In this document: positions 27,843 to 37,154 of the stretch, piece by piece
How the letters are laid out: the number at the start of each line of letters is the position of its first letter
Position numbering within the stretch: position 1 is the first letter of the stretch
Assembly: GCA_002401155.1 (NCBI GenBank)
Contig: NVSG01000002.1
Location: forward strand, 779,462 to 843,461
Source: Hyphomicrobiales bacterium
GTDB lineage: Bacteria > Pseudomonadota > Alphaproteobacteria > Rhizobiales > Rhizobiaceae
DNA: 64,000 nucleotides
Direction: 5' to 3'
The notes under the pieces: generated by a model
What the model saw: only the letters and a program-made list of their open reading frames with translations
What the model was told of the DNA's origin: nothing
The model's database searches: none
Translations under genes and position numbers: made by a program

Positions 27843-28015
27843 GCCTTCCGCATCACACAAGACCCCGGGGCGTCTTCTATTGGCTTGTGATTCTTTGAAC
27901 CAGCTTTCAAAATCGCCAACTGGTTTGCCGCCGGTCCGGTATTGATACTTGTTGCCTGCAGGCGGATATTGACCACGCCTGAGATGTGGACTTCTTTGAT
28001 GGCCTGCTTTTCGCC
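27843..28015 (-). pseudogene. remnant of a second phaC 3' end with internal deletions
   Basis: The stretch matches the end of the intact phaC downstream. First it matches 28249-28290 closely (G-C-C-T-T-C-C-G-C-A-T-C through ATTGGC), then it skips about 100 bases and resumes at the segment matching 28402-28490 (TTTGAACCAG through TTGACCACGCCTG, including GGTTTGCCGCCGGTCC). Two shorter matches to 28575-28588 and 28624-28633 follow after further deletions. A two-base insertion (GCGGATATTGACC against GCGGATTGACC) also breaks the frame. It is therefore a decaying duplicate of a polyhydroxyalkanoate synthase gene. Confidence 0.8.
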
Positions 28016-28237
28016 CTAGCAGCCTATCTTTCGCCTTATCTCGTCAACTTGTTCTTTGTTCCTGCAAACATTCTCGCACGGAATGCCGTCGCCATCCCCG
28101 TCTCTTCTTGATTCTCCACTGCACCAATGCACAACCGCATCCTTGCAGTCGCGCATTTTCTTGCAGCCTTTAGCCTCAGCATCAGACATGGGAAGCAGGA
28201 ACATAGCCAAAATCAAGAATAAACAGTATTTTTTCAA
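28016..28237 (-). CDS. secreted excalibur (calcium-binding) domain protein
   Basis: A 73-residue protein with an N-terminal signal peptide (K-K-Y-C-L-F-L-I-L-A-M-F-L-L-P) ending near A-E-A-K and a compact domain with the excalibur pattern: C-K-K-M-R-D-C-K-D-A, then R-D-G-D-G-D-G-I-P-C-E-N-V-C. The D-x-D-x-D-G stretch is the EF-hand-like calcium loop, and six cysteines could form three disulfides. Such domains are found alone or at the ends of nucleases and envelope proteins; a role is not known. It sits between the phaC remnant and phaC, only 8 bases past the phaC stop. Confidence 0.8.
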   Translation of the reverse strand: MKKYCLFLILAMFLLPMSDAEAKGCKKMRDCKDAVVHWCSGESRRDGDGDGIPCENVCRNKEQVDEIRRKIGC

Positions 28238-28244
28238 AATCCAA

Positions 28245-30113
28245 TCAAGCCTTCCGCATCACATAAGACCCCGGAGCATCCTCAATCGGCTCATACTTCT
28301 TCGAACCCATCTTCGGTGGTGAAACCATCTTGTCGTTTCTATCCAAAATCCATTGGTGCCAGTGCGGCCACCATGAACCCGGGGTCTCGGTGGCGCTTTT
28401 GAACCAGTTGTCGAATTCTCCTACCGGTTTGCCGCCGGTCCAGTATTGATATTTGTTGCCTGCGGGCGGATTGACCACGCCTGCGATATGGCCGGAGCCG
28501 GTCACCACATAGGTTACCGAACCGCCGAAGAATTGTGAGCCAAGATAGACTGATCTCGCTGGCGCAATGTGGTCTTCCTTGGTGGCCAGATTGTAGATTG
28601 GTATGCGGATTTCGTTGAGATCAAGCTTTTCGCCTGCGATTACCATCTCGCCCTTGCTGAGTTTGTTTTCCAAATAGCAATTGCGCAGATAGAAGGAATG
28701 GTTGGCGGCTGGCATTCTGGTGCTGTCGGAATTCCAGTATAAAAGATCAAACGGGGCGGGCTTTTTCCCGCGCATGTAGTTATTCACCACATAAGGCCAA
28801 ACCAGATCGCGCGAGCGTAACATATTGAAGGCGCTGGCCATTTTTGCACCGTCGAGATAGCCCTTGGTTGCCATCGAAGCTTCAACCTGAGAAATTTGCT
28901 CCTCATCCACAAAGACTTTGAGATCGCCGCCATAGGTGAAATCCACCTGCGCGGTGAAGAACGTCGCTGATTTAATGCGTTTGTCGCCGGTTTTGGCCAT
29001 CAAAGCCATCGTCACGGCAAGCAACGTGCCGCCAACACAATAGCCAATGGCATTGACCTTGCATTTTTTCTTTTTCTTGCCGCAAATATCCCCGATTACA
29101 TCCAGCGCGTTGAGAATGCCTTCACGCGCGTAATGTTCAAAGCTCTTGCCTGCTTGCTTTTCGTCAGGGTTTATCCACGAAATCACAAACACCGTATGGC
29201 CCTGTGCCACACACCATTTGATGAAGGATTTTTCAGGGTTGAGATCAAGAATATAAAATTTATTGATCCACGGCGGCACGATCAAAAGCGGACGCTTGAG
29301 CACCTTTTCAGTGGTCGGGGTATATTGGATAAGCTGGCAAACTTCGTTCTGCGCAACCACCTTGCCCGGCGTGCTCGCAACATCCTTGCCCACGGTGAAC
29401 GCCGTATTGTCCGCTTGGCGAAGCTTCAATTCACCGCCGCCGGCTTCGATGTCTTCTGCCAGCATTTGCATGCCATCCACCAGATTCTGCCCGCTGCTCT
29501 CGAAAGTCTCGCGCAAAACCTGCGGGTTGGTCATGGGAAAATTGGTCGGCGAAAGGGCATTGATCAATTGCTGGGTGTAAAACACTGCCTTGTGCTTGGT
29601 GTGGTCATCCAGCCCTTCGGTTTCTTCAACCAGATTTTTGGCCCAGTCGGATGTGAGCAGATAGGTCTGCTTCATAAAATTGAAGAACTGGTTTTCTTGC
29701 CATTCGCTGTCGTTAAAGCGTCTGTCGCCTTTTTCGGGCGCGATCACGTCGGAAGCTTCTTCTCCGGCCATGTTTTGGATGGAGGCGTTCCATAGGCTCA
29801 TATAGCGCCCGAACAAATCTGTTTGTGCTTGCAGCGCCCGTTGCGGGTCGGAAAGCCAATATTCGCTCACCTTGCCGAGCACCTTGGCGATGTCAGTTAA
29901 ATTCCCGGATGAATTGTTCTGAACAAGGCCCTGTTGGCGCGGCTCAATCCATGCCGATGCAGCTTTGCCTGCCTGTTCGATCATTTTGGCCAGATTACGC
30001 GCGAAGGCTTCAGGGTCACGCATCACATAAGATTGCGCAGGAGAGGGAGAGGCTTTGCCTGCGCCCTTCTCCAATTTGGCCCTGTCCGGGCTCTTGATCC
30101 CACTTTTACTCAT
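28245..30113 (-). CDS. phaC: class I poly(3-hydroxyalkanoate) synthase
   Basis: PhaC polymerises 3-hydroxyacyl-CoA into polyester granules. The 622-residue protein has the N-terminal PhaC domain and the alpha/beta-hydrolase core with the lipase-like box G-Y-C-V-G-G, where Cys359 is the nucleophile; a catalytic Asp and His are expected later (K-E-D-H and S-G-H-I-A-G-V-V-N-P-P). The length and the W-W-P-H-W segment near the C-terminus fit class I synthases. It is divergent from a lipoprotein and an aminotransferase gene, a conserved rhizobial neighbourhood. A broken duplicate of its 3' end lies downstream. Confidence 0.96.
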   Translation of the reverse strand: MSKSGIKSPDRAKLEKGAGKASPSPAQSYVMRDPEAFARNLAKMIEQAGKAASAWIEPRQQGLVQNNSSGNLTDIAKVLGKVSEYWLSDPQRALQAQTDLFGRYMSLWNASIQNMAGEEASDVIAPEKGDRRFNDSEWQENQFFNFMKQTYLLTSDWAKNLVEETEGLDDHTKHKAVFYTQQLINALSPTNFPMTNPQVLRETFESSGQNLVDGMQMLAEDIEAGGGELKLRQADNTAFTVGKDVASTPGKVVAQNEVCQLIQYTPTTEKVLKRPLLIVPPWINKFYILDLNPEKSFIKWCVAQGHTVFVISWINPDEKQAGKSFEHYAREGILNALDVIGDICGKKKKKCKVNAIGYCVGGTLLAVTMALMAKTGDKRIKSATFFTAQVDFTYGGDLKVFVDEEQISQVEASMATKGYLDGAKMASAFNMLRSRDLVWPYVVNNYMRGKKPAPFDLLYWNSDSTRMPAANHSFYLRNCYLENKLSKGEMVIAGEKLDLNEIRIPIYNLATKEDHIAPARSVYLGSQFFGGSVTYVVTGSGHIAGVVNPPAGNKYQYWTGGKPVGEFDNWFKSATETPGSWWPHWHQWILDRNDKMVSPPKMGSKKYEPIEDAPGSYVMRKA

Positions 30114-30313
30114 TACACACTTCCCCTTGCGGTCATTCTACCCGAATTAAACCACAATCTCCAACTAAGAAACCGCATCAGGGTTAAGGCCTCATGCGAT
30201 TTTGCCTGCTTCCGGTCTTATTTAACCGTTCGCTAACCAAAAATCGGTCATGATAGGTTGCGTAAAGACCCTTAGGGGCAATGATGTATCTATACCAAAA
30301 ACCTGAAAGAGTA

Positions 30314-30724
30314 ATGAATCTCACCCGTAATCTTTGTGCTATGATAGCACTGCTTGTTGTTGGCTTCTCAGTAGGTGGGTGTGTATCTTCCACCTTGAAC
30401 TCCGCTCAGCAGTCTGAAGTTGAGAACAATAAAGAGCTGTCCTACGATCCTGTCGCCCGCGAACAAGCCGTGACTGAGATGCGTGCGAGAGTCGAAAAAT
30501 TAAACACTCAAAAATCCGATGTCTTCGCAAGTCAGGAGGGTCTCAATCGCCCTCTTACGGCCAGTGAAGCCGATGCAAAAATCCGCGCCCTCAATGCAAG
30601 TACAGCTGAATTGGGTACGCAAAATTCCGATGATGAAATGGAAGCAAAGCAGCGCTCGATTGCAGAATTGAGACGCAAAGCCAAAAACCACTACTCGGAC
30701 GCGTTAAGAAAAATCGAAAATTAA
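30314..30724 (+). CDS. small lipoprotein, alphaproteobacterial
   Basis: A 136-residue product with a signal peptide ending in the lipobox V-G-G-C. The mature part is hydrophilic and predicted helical, with many Glu, Lys and Ala residues (A-V-T-E-M-R-A-R-V-E-K-L and Q-R-S-I-A-E-L-R-R-K-A-K), which suggests a coiled coil anchored in the envelope. ATG 30314 is preferred, since GAAAGAG lies just upstream; an earlier in-frame ATG at 30281 would precede a non-signal segment. Its position between phaC and the aminotransferase gene suggests a conserved but uncharacterised rhizobial lipoprotein. No function is assigned. Confidence 0.75.
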   Translation: MNLTRNLCAMIALLVVGFSVGGCVSSTLNSAQQSEVENNKELSYDPVAREQAVTEMRARVEKLNTQKSDVFASQEGLNRPLTASEADAKIRALNASTAELGTQNSDDEMEAKQRSIAELRRKAKNHYSDALRKIEN

Positions 30725-30804
30725 GCTGGATATTTCACCAAAAAAGCCTAAAACCATACTATATTCAGCAAGTTATAATTTTATCCAATCGGCCAGAAAA
30801 TATC

Positions 30805-32022
30805 ATGGATGATTTCCACAAGATACGCAGACTGCCCCCTTATGTTTTTGAACAGGTAAACCGCCTGAAAGCATCAGCGCGAGCGGGCGGGGCCGATATC
30901 ATCGATTTGGGCATGGGTAATCCCGATTTGCCGACCCCTCAGGCAATTGTCGATAAATTATGCGAGGCAGTGCAAGACCCGAGCACTCACAGATATTCCG
31001 CTTCCAAGGGCATTCAGGGCCTACGCAAGGCGCAGGCCAAATATTATGCCCGTCGTTTCGGCGTGAAACTAAACCCGGATACACAAGTGGTTGCTACCCT
31101 TGGGTCCAAGGAAGGCTTTGCCAACATGGCGCAGGCGATTACCGCGCCGGGCGACGTGGTTTTGGTGCCAAATCCAACTTATCCGATCCATTCCTTCGGT
31201 TTCATCATGTCGGGCGCCGTGGTGCGCTCCATATCGAATGAGCCGGACGATACGTTTTTTGCAGCGCTTGATCGCGCCGTGCGTCATTCAATTCCCTCGC
31301 CAACAGCGTTGATTTTGAACTACCCGTCCAACCCGACGGCAACGCTCGCTTCGCTGGAGTTTTATCGCGAAGTGGTAAAATTTGCCAAGAAACACGACAT
31401 CATTATCTTGTCGGATCTGGCCTATTCTGAAATCTATTTTGACGGTGAAGCCCCACCTTCGATTTTGCAGGTGCCCGGTGCCATGGATATCGCGGTGGAA
31501 TTCACCTCCATGTCCAAAACCTATTCCATGCCCGGTTGGCGCATGGGATTTGCCGTGGGCAATGAGCGCCTTGTGAGCGCACTCACAAGGGTGAAATCAT
31601 ACCTTGACTACGGCGCATTTACGCCCATTCAGGTAGCCGCAGCCTTTGCGCTGAATACGCAGGATGACGCAATCGAAGATGCGCGCTCAGTCTATCGCCG
31701 TCGCCGTGATGCGCTGGTTGATAGTTTTTCCCGCGCTGGCTGGGATATTCCATCCCCGCCTGCGACCATGTTTGCATGGGCACCGATCCCGGAAAAATTC
31801 AAACATCTGGGCTCGCTGGAATTTTCTAAATTGCTGATTGAAAAAGCAGATGTGGCAGTATCTCCGGGCGTTGGTTTCGGCGAATTTGGCGACGACCATG
31901 TACGCATCGCCATTGTGGAAAATGAACAGCGCATCCGTCAGGCTGCCAGAAACATCAAACGCTTCCTTGCAAGCGCTGACGAAACATTGCACAACGTGAT
32001 TTCTATCGCTGATCATCGATAG
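30805..32022 (+). CDS. class I/II aminotransferase (AlaC / LL-diaminopimelate aminotransferase-like)
   Basis: A 405-residue fold-type I PLP aminotransferase. The N-terminal D-L-G-M-G-N-P-D, the N-Y-P-S-N-P-T segment and the Schiff-base lysine in S-M-S-K-T-Y-S-M-P-G-W-R are intact. Members of this branch transaminate alanine, glutamate or aspartate and are often labelled LL-diaminopimelate aminotransferase. It is directly upstream of hom (34 bases), which supports a role in aspartate-family or alanine metabolism. The order aminotransferase-hom-glpX-recJ is conserved in rhizobia. Confidence 0.92.
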   Translation: MDDFHKIRRLPPYVFEQVNRLKASARAGGADIIDLGMGNPDLPTPQAIVDKLCEAVQDPSTHRYSASKGIQGLRKAQAKYYARRFGVKLNPDTQVVATLGSKEGFANMAQAITAPGDVVLVPNPTYPIHSFGFIMSGAVVRSISNEPDDTFFAALDRAVRHSIPSPTALILNYPSNPTATLASLEFYREVVKFAKKHDIIILSDLAYSEIYFDGEAPPSILQVPGAMDIAVEFTSMSKTYSMPGWRMGFAVGNERLVSALTRVKSYLDYGAFTPIQVAAAFALNTQDDAIEDARSVYRRRRDALVDSFSRAGWDIPSPPATMFAWAPIPEKFKHLGSLEFSKLLIEKADVAVSPGVGFGEFGDDHVRIAIVENEQRIRQAARNIKRFLASADETLHNVISIADHR

Positions 32023-32056
32023 GTCAGCACCGAAAACACACACAGGTAAATTCAAA

Positions 32057-33373
32057 ATGGATGCTCCCCTTCGCTTGGGTATTGCAGGGCTTGGAACCGT
32101 CGGTTCGGCACTGATCAATCTGTTGCAAAACAAATCGGAAACCCTCGCTGAACGCTGCGGCAGAGCAATTATTGTAACCGCCGTAAGCGCCAGAGATCGT
32201 AACCGGGACAGGGGCTGTGATTTTTCCGCTGCAAAGTGGTTTGATAATCCCGTTGAGATGGCCGCAAGCGAAGATATCGATGTCTTCGTCGAACTGATCG
32301 GTGGTACTGAAGGCCCCGCGCTCGATAGCGTTAAAAAGGCGCTTGAAGCAGGCAAACACGTAGTCACTGCCAATAAAGCTATGCTGGCCTATCACGGCAT
32401 GGAATTGGCGGAGCTTGCTGAAAACAAAGGTGTTTTGCTAAATTACGAAGCTGCTGTTGCTGGCGGTATTCCCATTGTTAAAACCATGCGTGAATCCCTC
32501 ACGGGCAATGACGTAACCCGCGTCTACGGCATTTTGAACGGCACTTGCAATTACATTTTGACCCGCATGGAAGACGAGGGTATTTCCTTCGAGGATTGCC
32601 TCGCCGATGCCCAGCGCCTTGGCTATGCAGAAGCTGATCCGGCCTTTGATATCGAGGGCAATGATACAGCGCACAAGCTGGCAATTCTGGCCAGCCTCGC
32701 ATTTGCCACCAAGCTGGCACCGGATGAAATTTATATCGAGGGCATAACCTCGATCACCACCGCAGATATTGAAGCCGCAAAGAGCCTCGGCTATCGTATC
32801 AAGTTGCTGGGCGTTGCCCAGAAAACCGATAGCGGCATTGAACAACGCGTGCACCCGACCATGGTGCCGCTCAATGCGCCCATCGCGCAGATTGCCGGTG
32901 TGACAAATGCGGTAGGAATTGACGCTGATGTAGTGGGTGAATTGCTCATGTCCGGCCCCGGTGCCGGAGGCGATGCTACAGCTTCCGCCGTTGCCGGTGA
33001 TATTGCCGATATCGCGAAATCGCGCCCCGGCCATCAACACGGCCCAGCCTTTGGTGCACCGGTTGCAAAACTTGCGCCTTATCAACGTGCGCGCATGCGC
33101 TCCCATGAAGGCGGCTATTTCATCCGTTTGAGTGTGAACGACAGGGCAGGAGCCTTCGCAGCTATTGCCACCAGAATGGGTGAAAGCCAGATTTCGCTTG
33201 AATCCATCGTACAGCAGGAACCGCATACTTCCAGCGCCAGTGCTGATAACGCGAGAACCGTTATCCTGATTACCCACTCAACGACCGAATCAGCCATTCG
33301 TGAAGCGTTGGAGAATATCCGCAATGACGGCCATCTGGCCGCTGACCCGCAGATGATCCGCATAGAAAAATGA
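32057..33373 (+). CDS. hom: homoserine dehydrogenase
   Basis: Homoserine dehydrogenase reduces aspartate semialdehyde to homoserine for threonine and methionine synthesis. The 438-residue product shows the NAD(P) loop G-I-A-G-L-G-T-V-G at the N-terminus, the T-A-N-K-A segment, G-I-L-N-G-T-C-N-Y-I-L-T-R-M and D-P-A-F-D-I-E-G-N-D-T-A-H-K-L around the active site, and a C-terminal ACT domain (Y-F-I-R-L-S-V-N-D-R-A-G onward) for threonine feedback control. It follows the aminotransferase gene by 34 bases. Confidence 0.97.
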   Translation: MDAPLRLGIAGLGTVGSALINLLQNKSETLAERCGRAIIVTAVSARDRNRDRGCDFSAAKWFDNPVEMAASEDIDVFVELIGGTEGPALDSVKKALEAGKHVVTANKAMLAYHGMELAELAENKGVLLNYEAAVAGGIPIVKTMRESLTGNDVTRVYGILNGTCNYILTRMEDEGISFEDCLADAQRLGYAEADPAFDIEGNDTAHKLAILASLAFATKLAPDEIYIEGITSITTADIEAAKSLGYRIKLLGVAQKTDSGIEQRVHPTMVPLNAPIAQIAGVTNAVGIDADVVGELLMSGPGAGGDATASAVAGDIADIAKSRPGHQHGPAFGAPVAKLAPYQRARMRSHEGGYFIRLSVNDRAGAFAAIATRMGESQISLESIVQQEPHTSSASADNARTVILITHSTTESAIREALENIRNDGHLAADPQMIRIEK

Positions 33374-33490
33374 GGGTAAGTCGGGCATTTTGAAAATGTT
33401 TGATAATCTAATGGATTTAGGTCCGCACGCCCCGTTGCAAATCTGTCCCATCTAAGGGATATCATTTGTTGAAATTGGAGATTGACGAAT

Positions 33491-34477
33491 ATGTCTACTG
33501 AAGCAAAAGCCCCAACCGGTCTGGACCGAATTTTAACTCTGGAACTCGTTCGCGTAACCGAGAGCGCAGCTGTTGCTGCCGCCCGTCTTCGCGGACAAGG
33601 CGATGAGAAGGCTGCCGATCAGGTTGCCGTTGACGCCATGCGTGCTGAATTGAACCGTCTGCCTATCGATGGCCGCGTGGTTATCGGCGAAGGCGAGCGC
33701 GATGAAGCGCCTATGCTGTTCATCGGCGAAGAAGTTGGCACCAAGCAGGGACCAAAGGTCGATATCGCCCTTGACCCGCTGGAAGGCACAACCATTTGCG
33801 CCAAGAACGAGCCAAATTCATTGGCCGTGATCGCCATCGCCGAAGGGGGCAGCCTGCTTTATGCACCCGATGTTTATATGGATAAAATTGCCATTGGCCC
33901 GGGTTACCCGGAAGGTTTGATTGATCTGGATAAATCAGCGACTGAAAACCTCGAAGCTTTGGCCAAAGCCAAGGGCTGCAAAATCAATGAGCTGACAGCC
34001 TGCATCATGGATCGTCCACGCCACGCAAAACTGATTGAAGAAGTGCGCGGCACCGGCGTTGCCATTCGCCTGATTGGCGATGGCGATGTGGCTGGTATCA
34101 TCCACACCACGAATCCGATCGATACCGGCATCGATATTTATATCGGCATTGGCGGCGCACCTGAAGGCGTGCTGGCCGCAGCAGCGCTTCGCTGCATTGG
34201 TGGGCAGATGCAGGGCCGCTTGATACTCGACACACCGGAAAAAGTCGCACGTGCCAAAAAGATGGGCATCGACGATCCGAACCGCAAATACGATATGACC
34301 GATATGGCCAGCGGCGACGTGATGTTCGCAGCCACCGGCGTTACCGATGGCAATATGCTGCAGGGCGTGCGTTTTACGCCAAAGGAAATTCAGACCCACA
34401 CCATCGTCATGCGTTCCTCATCCAAGACCGTGCGCGAAATCAAGGCACGTCATCAGGATATTGACAAGTTCGGTTAA
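33491..34477 (+). CDS. glpX: class II fructose-1,6-bisphosphatase
   Basis: GlpX hydrolyses fructose 1,6-bisphosphate in gluconeogenesis. The metal- and substrate-binding motifs G-E-G-E-R-D-E-A-P-M-L and D-P-L-E-G-T are intact, as are G-D-G-D-V-A-G and G-I-G-G-A-P-E-G. ATG 33491, 10 bases after GGAG, gives 328 residues; a TTG three codons earlier is less likely. It belongs to the aminotransferase-hom-glpX-recJ block and is followed by two tandem partial copies of repeat family 2. Confidence 0.96.
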   Translation: MSTEAKAPTGLDRILTLELVRVTESAAVAAARLRGQGDEKAADQVAVDAMRAELNRLPIDGRVVIGEGERDEAPMLFIGEEVGTKQGPKVDIALDPLEGTTICAKNEPNSLAVIAIAEGGSLLYAPDVYMDKIAIGPGYPEGLIDLDKSATENLEALAKAKGCKINELTACIMDRPRHAKLIEEVRGTGVAIRLIGDGDVAGIIHTTNPIDTGIDIYIGIGGAPEGVLAAAALRCIGGQMQGRLILDTPEKVARAKKMGIDDPNRKYDMTDMASGDVMFAATGVTDGNMLQGVRFTPKEIQTHTIVMRSSSKTVREIKARHQDIDKFG

Positions 34478-34485
34478 GCCCTTAG

Positions 34486-34680
34486 TCTTCAAGGCATGGC
34501 GCAAAGGCGGCGAAGAGCCGCCCGGCGCTAGCTGCGCCGCCCTTGCGGAGGCCCGAGCGAAGCGAGGATTGCCGAGAGCGAGAAATAAAGCCGCTAGCTG
34601 CGCCGCCCCTGCGGAGGCCTGAGCGTCATGTCGAAGACATGCCACCGGAATGTTGAAGATACGCCGTTAGCGAGAGGAAT
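34486..34680 (+). repeat. two tandem partial copies of dispersed repeat family 2
   Basis: GC-rich segments starting CGCTAGCTGCGCCGCCC occur at 34526 and 34592, each followed by TGCGGAGGCC and GAGCG. The first is preceded by GGCGGCGAAGAGCCGCC and continues into GAGCGAAGCGAGGATTGCC. The block fills the 208-base gap between glpX and the LysE-family gene and ends just before the latter's ribosome binding site. Confidence 0.75.
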
Positions 34681-34685
34681 GAAGC

Positions 34686-35297
34686 ATGAGCATTGAATTC
34701 CTTATCACATCAATGATTGTCATTCTTCTTCCCGGAACAGGTGTCCTTTACACTCTGGCCATTGGTTTAGGCAGAGGCTTTAGACCCAGTATTTTTGCAG
34801 CATTCGGTTGCACGATGGGCATTATTCCAGCGGCAGTCGCCAGCATCATTGGACTGGCGGCCATCCTCCATATGAGTGCACAGGCTTTCCAGATCATCAA
34901 ATATCTCGGCGTGGCCTACCTCTTCTATATGGCATGGAATATCCTGCGCGATGGCGGAGCGTTGAGCGTCACCAGTAATGATACAAAAACCAGCCCGTGG
35001 CGTATCGCCATGAACGGCACGTTGTTGAATGTTTTAAACCCAAAACTATCCTTGTTCTTTTTAGCCTTCCTGCCGCAGTTTATCCCTGCAGGAACGCTCA
35101 ATGCGACACCGGTCTTGGTAATGCTTGCCCTGACTTTCATGGCTTTGACCTTCATCGTATTCATCGGCTATGGCGCGTGTGCTTCACTGGCACGTGACTA
35201 CGTGATTTCACGCCCCACAGTGATGGTGTGGTTGCGACGATCTTTCGCCGGTACTTTCGGCCTACTGGGACTGAAATTGGCCCTGTCAGAGCGATAA
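34686..35297 (+). CDS. LysE/RhtB family amino-acid exporter
   Basis: A 203-residue inner-membrane protein with about six hydrophobic segments, the G-x-G-R-G-F-R-P loop after helix 1 and the N-P-K-L-S-L-F-F motif in the middle, all characteristic of LysE/RhtB exporters, which expel amino acids such as lysine, homoserine or threonine. GAGAGGA lies 8 bases upstream of ATG 34686. Its closeness to hom suggests but does not prove homoserine/threonine export. Confidence 0.9.
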   Translation: MSIEFLITSMIVILLPGTGVLYTLAIGLGRGFRPSIFAAFGCTMGIIPAAVASIIGLAAILHMSAQAFQIIKYLGVAYLFYMAWNILRDGGALSVTSNDTKTSPWRIAMNGTLLNVLNPKLSLFFLAFLPQFIPAGTLNATPVLVMLALTFMALTFIVFIGYGACASLARDYVISRPTVMVWLRRSFAGTFGLLGLKLALSER

Positions 35298-35339
35298 CTC
35301 CGCTTGCTGATATCAGCAATTATCTGATACCAATTCCTT

Positions 35340-37154
35340 ATGAGTAACGCGTCAGACCAAAACCCCTGTTTTTTGGATGTGGAACAATCCGCATCCGGCC
35401 AGAAATGGCTGGATCGGCTGGATAATATCACCCGCAATGTGGCGCTCGATATTGCTCAATCGATCGATGTATCGGAACTTGCCGCAAGGGTGATGGCCGG
35501 GCGCGGCGTTGCCAGCGAAGATGCGTTGAAATTCCTAACCCCGACCATTCGCGATTTAATGCCTGATCCTTCCGTAATGACGGATATGGATAAGGCCGCA
35601 GAGCGTTTGTCCGATGCAATCACAGCTGGCGAAAGAGTAGCGATTTTCGGCGATTACGATGTGGATGGGGCGTCATCCTCGGCATTGATGTCGCGGTTTT
35701 TAAGCCACCATGCGGTTGCCTCTGAAATCTACATCCCGGACCGTATCTTCGAAGGCTATGGCCCCAATCCAAACGCCATCAATGAATTGATCGACAAGGG
35801 CGCAAAGCTAATCATCACAGTCGATTGCGGAGCCACCAGCTTTGAAGCATTGGAAGCTGCCCGTGAGCGCAATATCGATGTGATTGTCCTAGACCATCAC
35901 CAGATGGGAACGGAGAAGCCACCGGCCATCGCGCTGGTAAATCCAAACCGGCAGGACGACCTTTCCGGCCTTGGTTATCTGTGCGCCGCTGGCGTGGTTT
36001 TCCTGACACTGGTCGCCACCACAAGAACCTTGCGCAATCGCGAATTCTACAAGGATGGCAAAACCGCACCCGATCTCATGCAATGGCTAGATATCGTGGC
36101 TCTGGCCACGGTCTGCGATGTGGTGCCGCTCGTTGGCCTAAACCGTGCCTTCGTGGTCAAGGGATTGACGGTGATGCACGCCCAACAAAATATGGGCCTG
36201 CGCGAACTGGCAAAAGTTGCCCGTCTCGATGGCCCTGCCAGCCCGTATCATCTGGGCTTCATGCTCGGCCCGCGCATCAACGCAGGTGGGCGTATTGGTG
36301 ATGCTGCCCTTGGCGCGCGCTTGCTGTGCAGCGACGATCCGTATGAGGCAGAGGAAATCTCCGAGCAATTGGAAATGCTCAACAAACAGCGTCAGGCAGC
36401 AGAAGCTGTAATGCTGGAACAGGCAATTGCCGAAGCTGATGCCGAAATAGGTGACGGTGACGGCCCCACAGTGCTGATCACGGAAAGCGATGATTGGCAT
36501 CCGGGCATTGTCGGGCTGCTCGCATCCCGGCTCAAAGATCGTTTCCATCGTCCCACTTTCGCAATTGCCTTCGATTCCATGGGAAAAGGCGCAGGCTCCG
36601 GTCGCTCCATCTCAGGCGTCGATATCGGCGCGGCGGTTCGCGCGGCAGTGGACGAGGGCATTCTGGTCAAAGGCGGCGGCCATGCCATGGCGGCAGGTCT
36701 CACGGTCATGCGCGAACAACTCGGCGCATTACGGGCCTTTATGGATGACTATCTCTCCAAAAGCGTGGAGAAGGTGCAAGGCGTGCAGGTATTAAAAATC
36801 GATGGCGCACTCACTGCCGCCAGCGCCACCCTCAATCTGATTGAAATTCTCGAACGCGCCGGTCCTTATGGGGCGGGGCATCCCAACCCGATATTTGCAT
36901 TTCCCGCCCATCGGGTACAATTCGCCAAGATCGTTGGCAAGGATCATGTGTCAGTAACGCTGACATCAGGAGATGGCGCAAGATTGCGAGGCATCGCTTT
37001 TCGTGCCGCCGATACCGAGATTGGAAAAACCCTGTTGAATTTACGTGGCCACCCCATTCACGTGGCGGGCACGCTGACCGCCGATTTCTGGCAAGGCACA
37101 AGACGTGTGCAATTGCGCATCATCGATGTGGCAGAGATAAAAGCGGGTTACTAG
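35340..37154 (+). CDS. recJ: single-stranded-DNA-specific exonuclease RecJ
   Basis: RecJ degrades single-stranded DNA 5' to 3' in recombination and mismatch repair. The 604-residue protein has the DHH phosphoesterase motifs: G-D-Y-D-V-D-G (Asp105, Asp107, Asp109) and D-H-H (Asp185-His187), with the DHHA1 motif G-G-G-H-A-M-A-A-G and an OB-fold C-terminal part. The ribosome binding site is poor. The 3' end overlaps the convergent DUF2793 gene by four bases. Confidence 0.96.
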   Translation: MSNASDQNPCFLDVEQSASGQKWLDRLDNITRNVALDIAQSIDVSELAARVMAGRGVASEDALKFLTPTIRDLMPDPSVMTDMDKAAERLSDAITAGERVAIFGDYDVDGASSSALMSRFLSHHAVASEIYIPDRIFEGYGPNPNAINELIDKGAKLIITVDCGATSFEALEAARERNIDVIVLDHHQMGTEKPPAIALVNPNRQDDLSGLGYLCAAGVVFLTLVATTRTLRNREFYKDGKTAPDLMQWLDIVALATVCDVVPLVGLNRAFVVKGLTVMHAQQNMGLRELAKVARLDGPASPYHLGFMLGPRINAGGRIGDAALGARLLCSDDPYEAEEISEQLEMLNKQRQAAEAVMLEQAIAEADAEIGDGDGPTVLITESDDWHPGIVGLLASRLKDRFHRPTFAIAFDSMGKGAGSGRSISGVDIGAAVRAAVDEGILVKGGGHAMAAGLTVMREQLGALRAFMDDYLSKSVEKVQGVQVLKIDGALTAASATLNLIEILERAGPYGAGHPNPIFAFPAHRVQFAKIVGKDHVSVTLTSGDGARLRGIAFRAADTEIGKTLLNLRGHPIHVAGTLTADFWQGTRRVQLRIIDVAEIKAGY

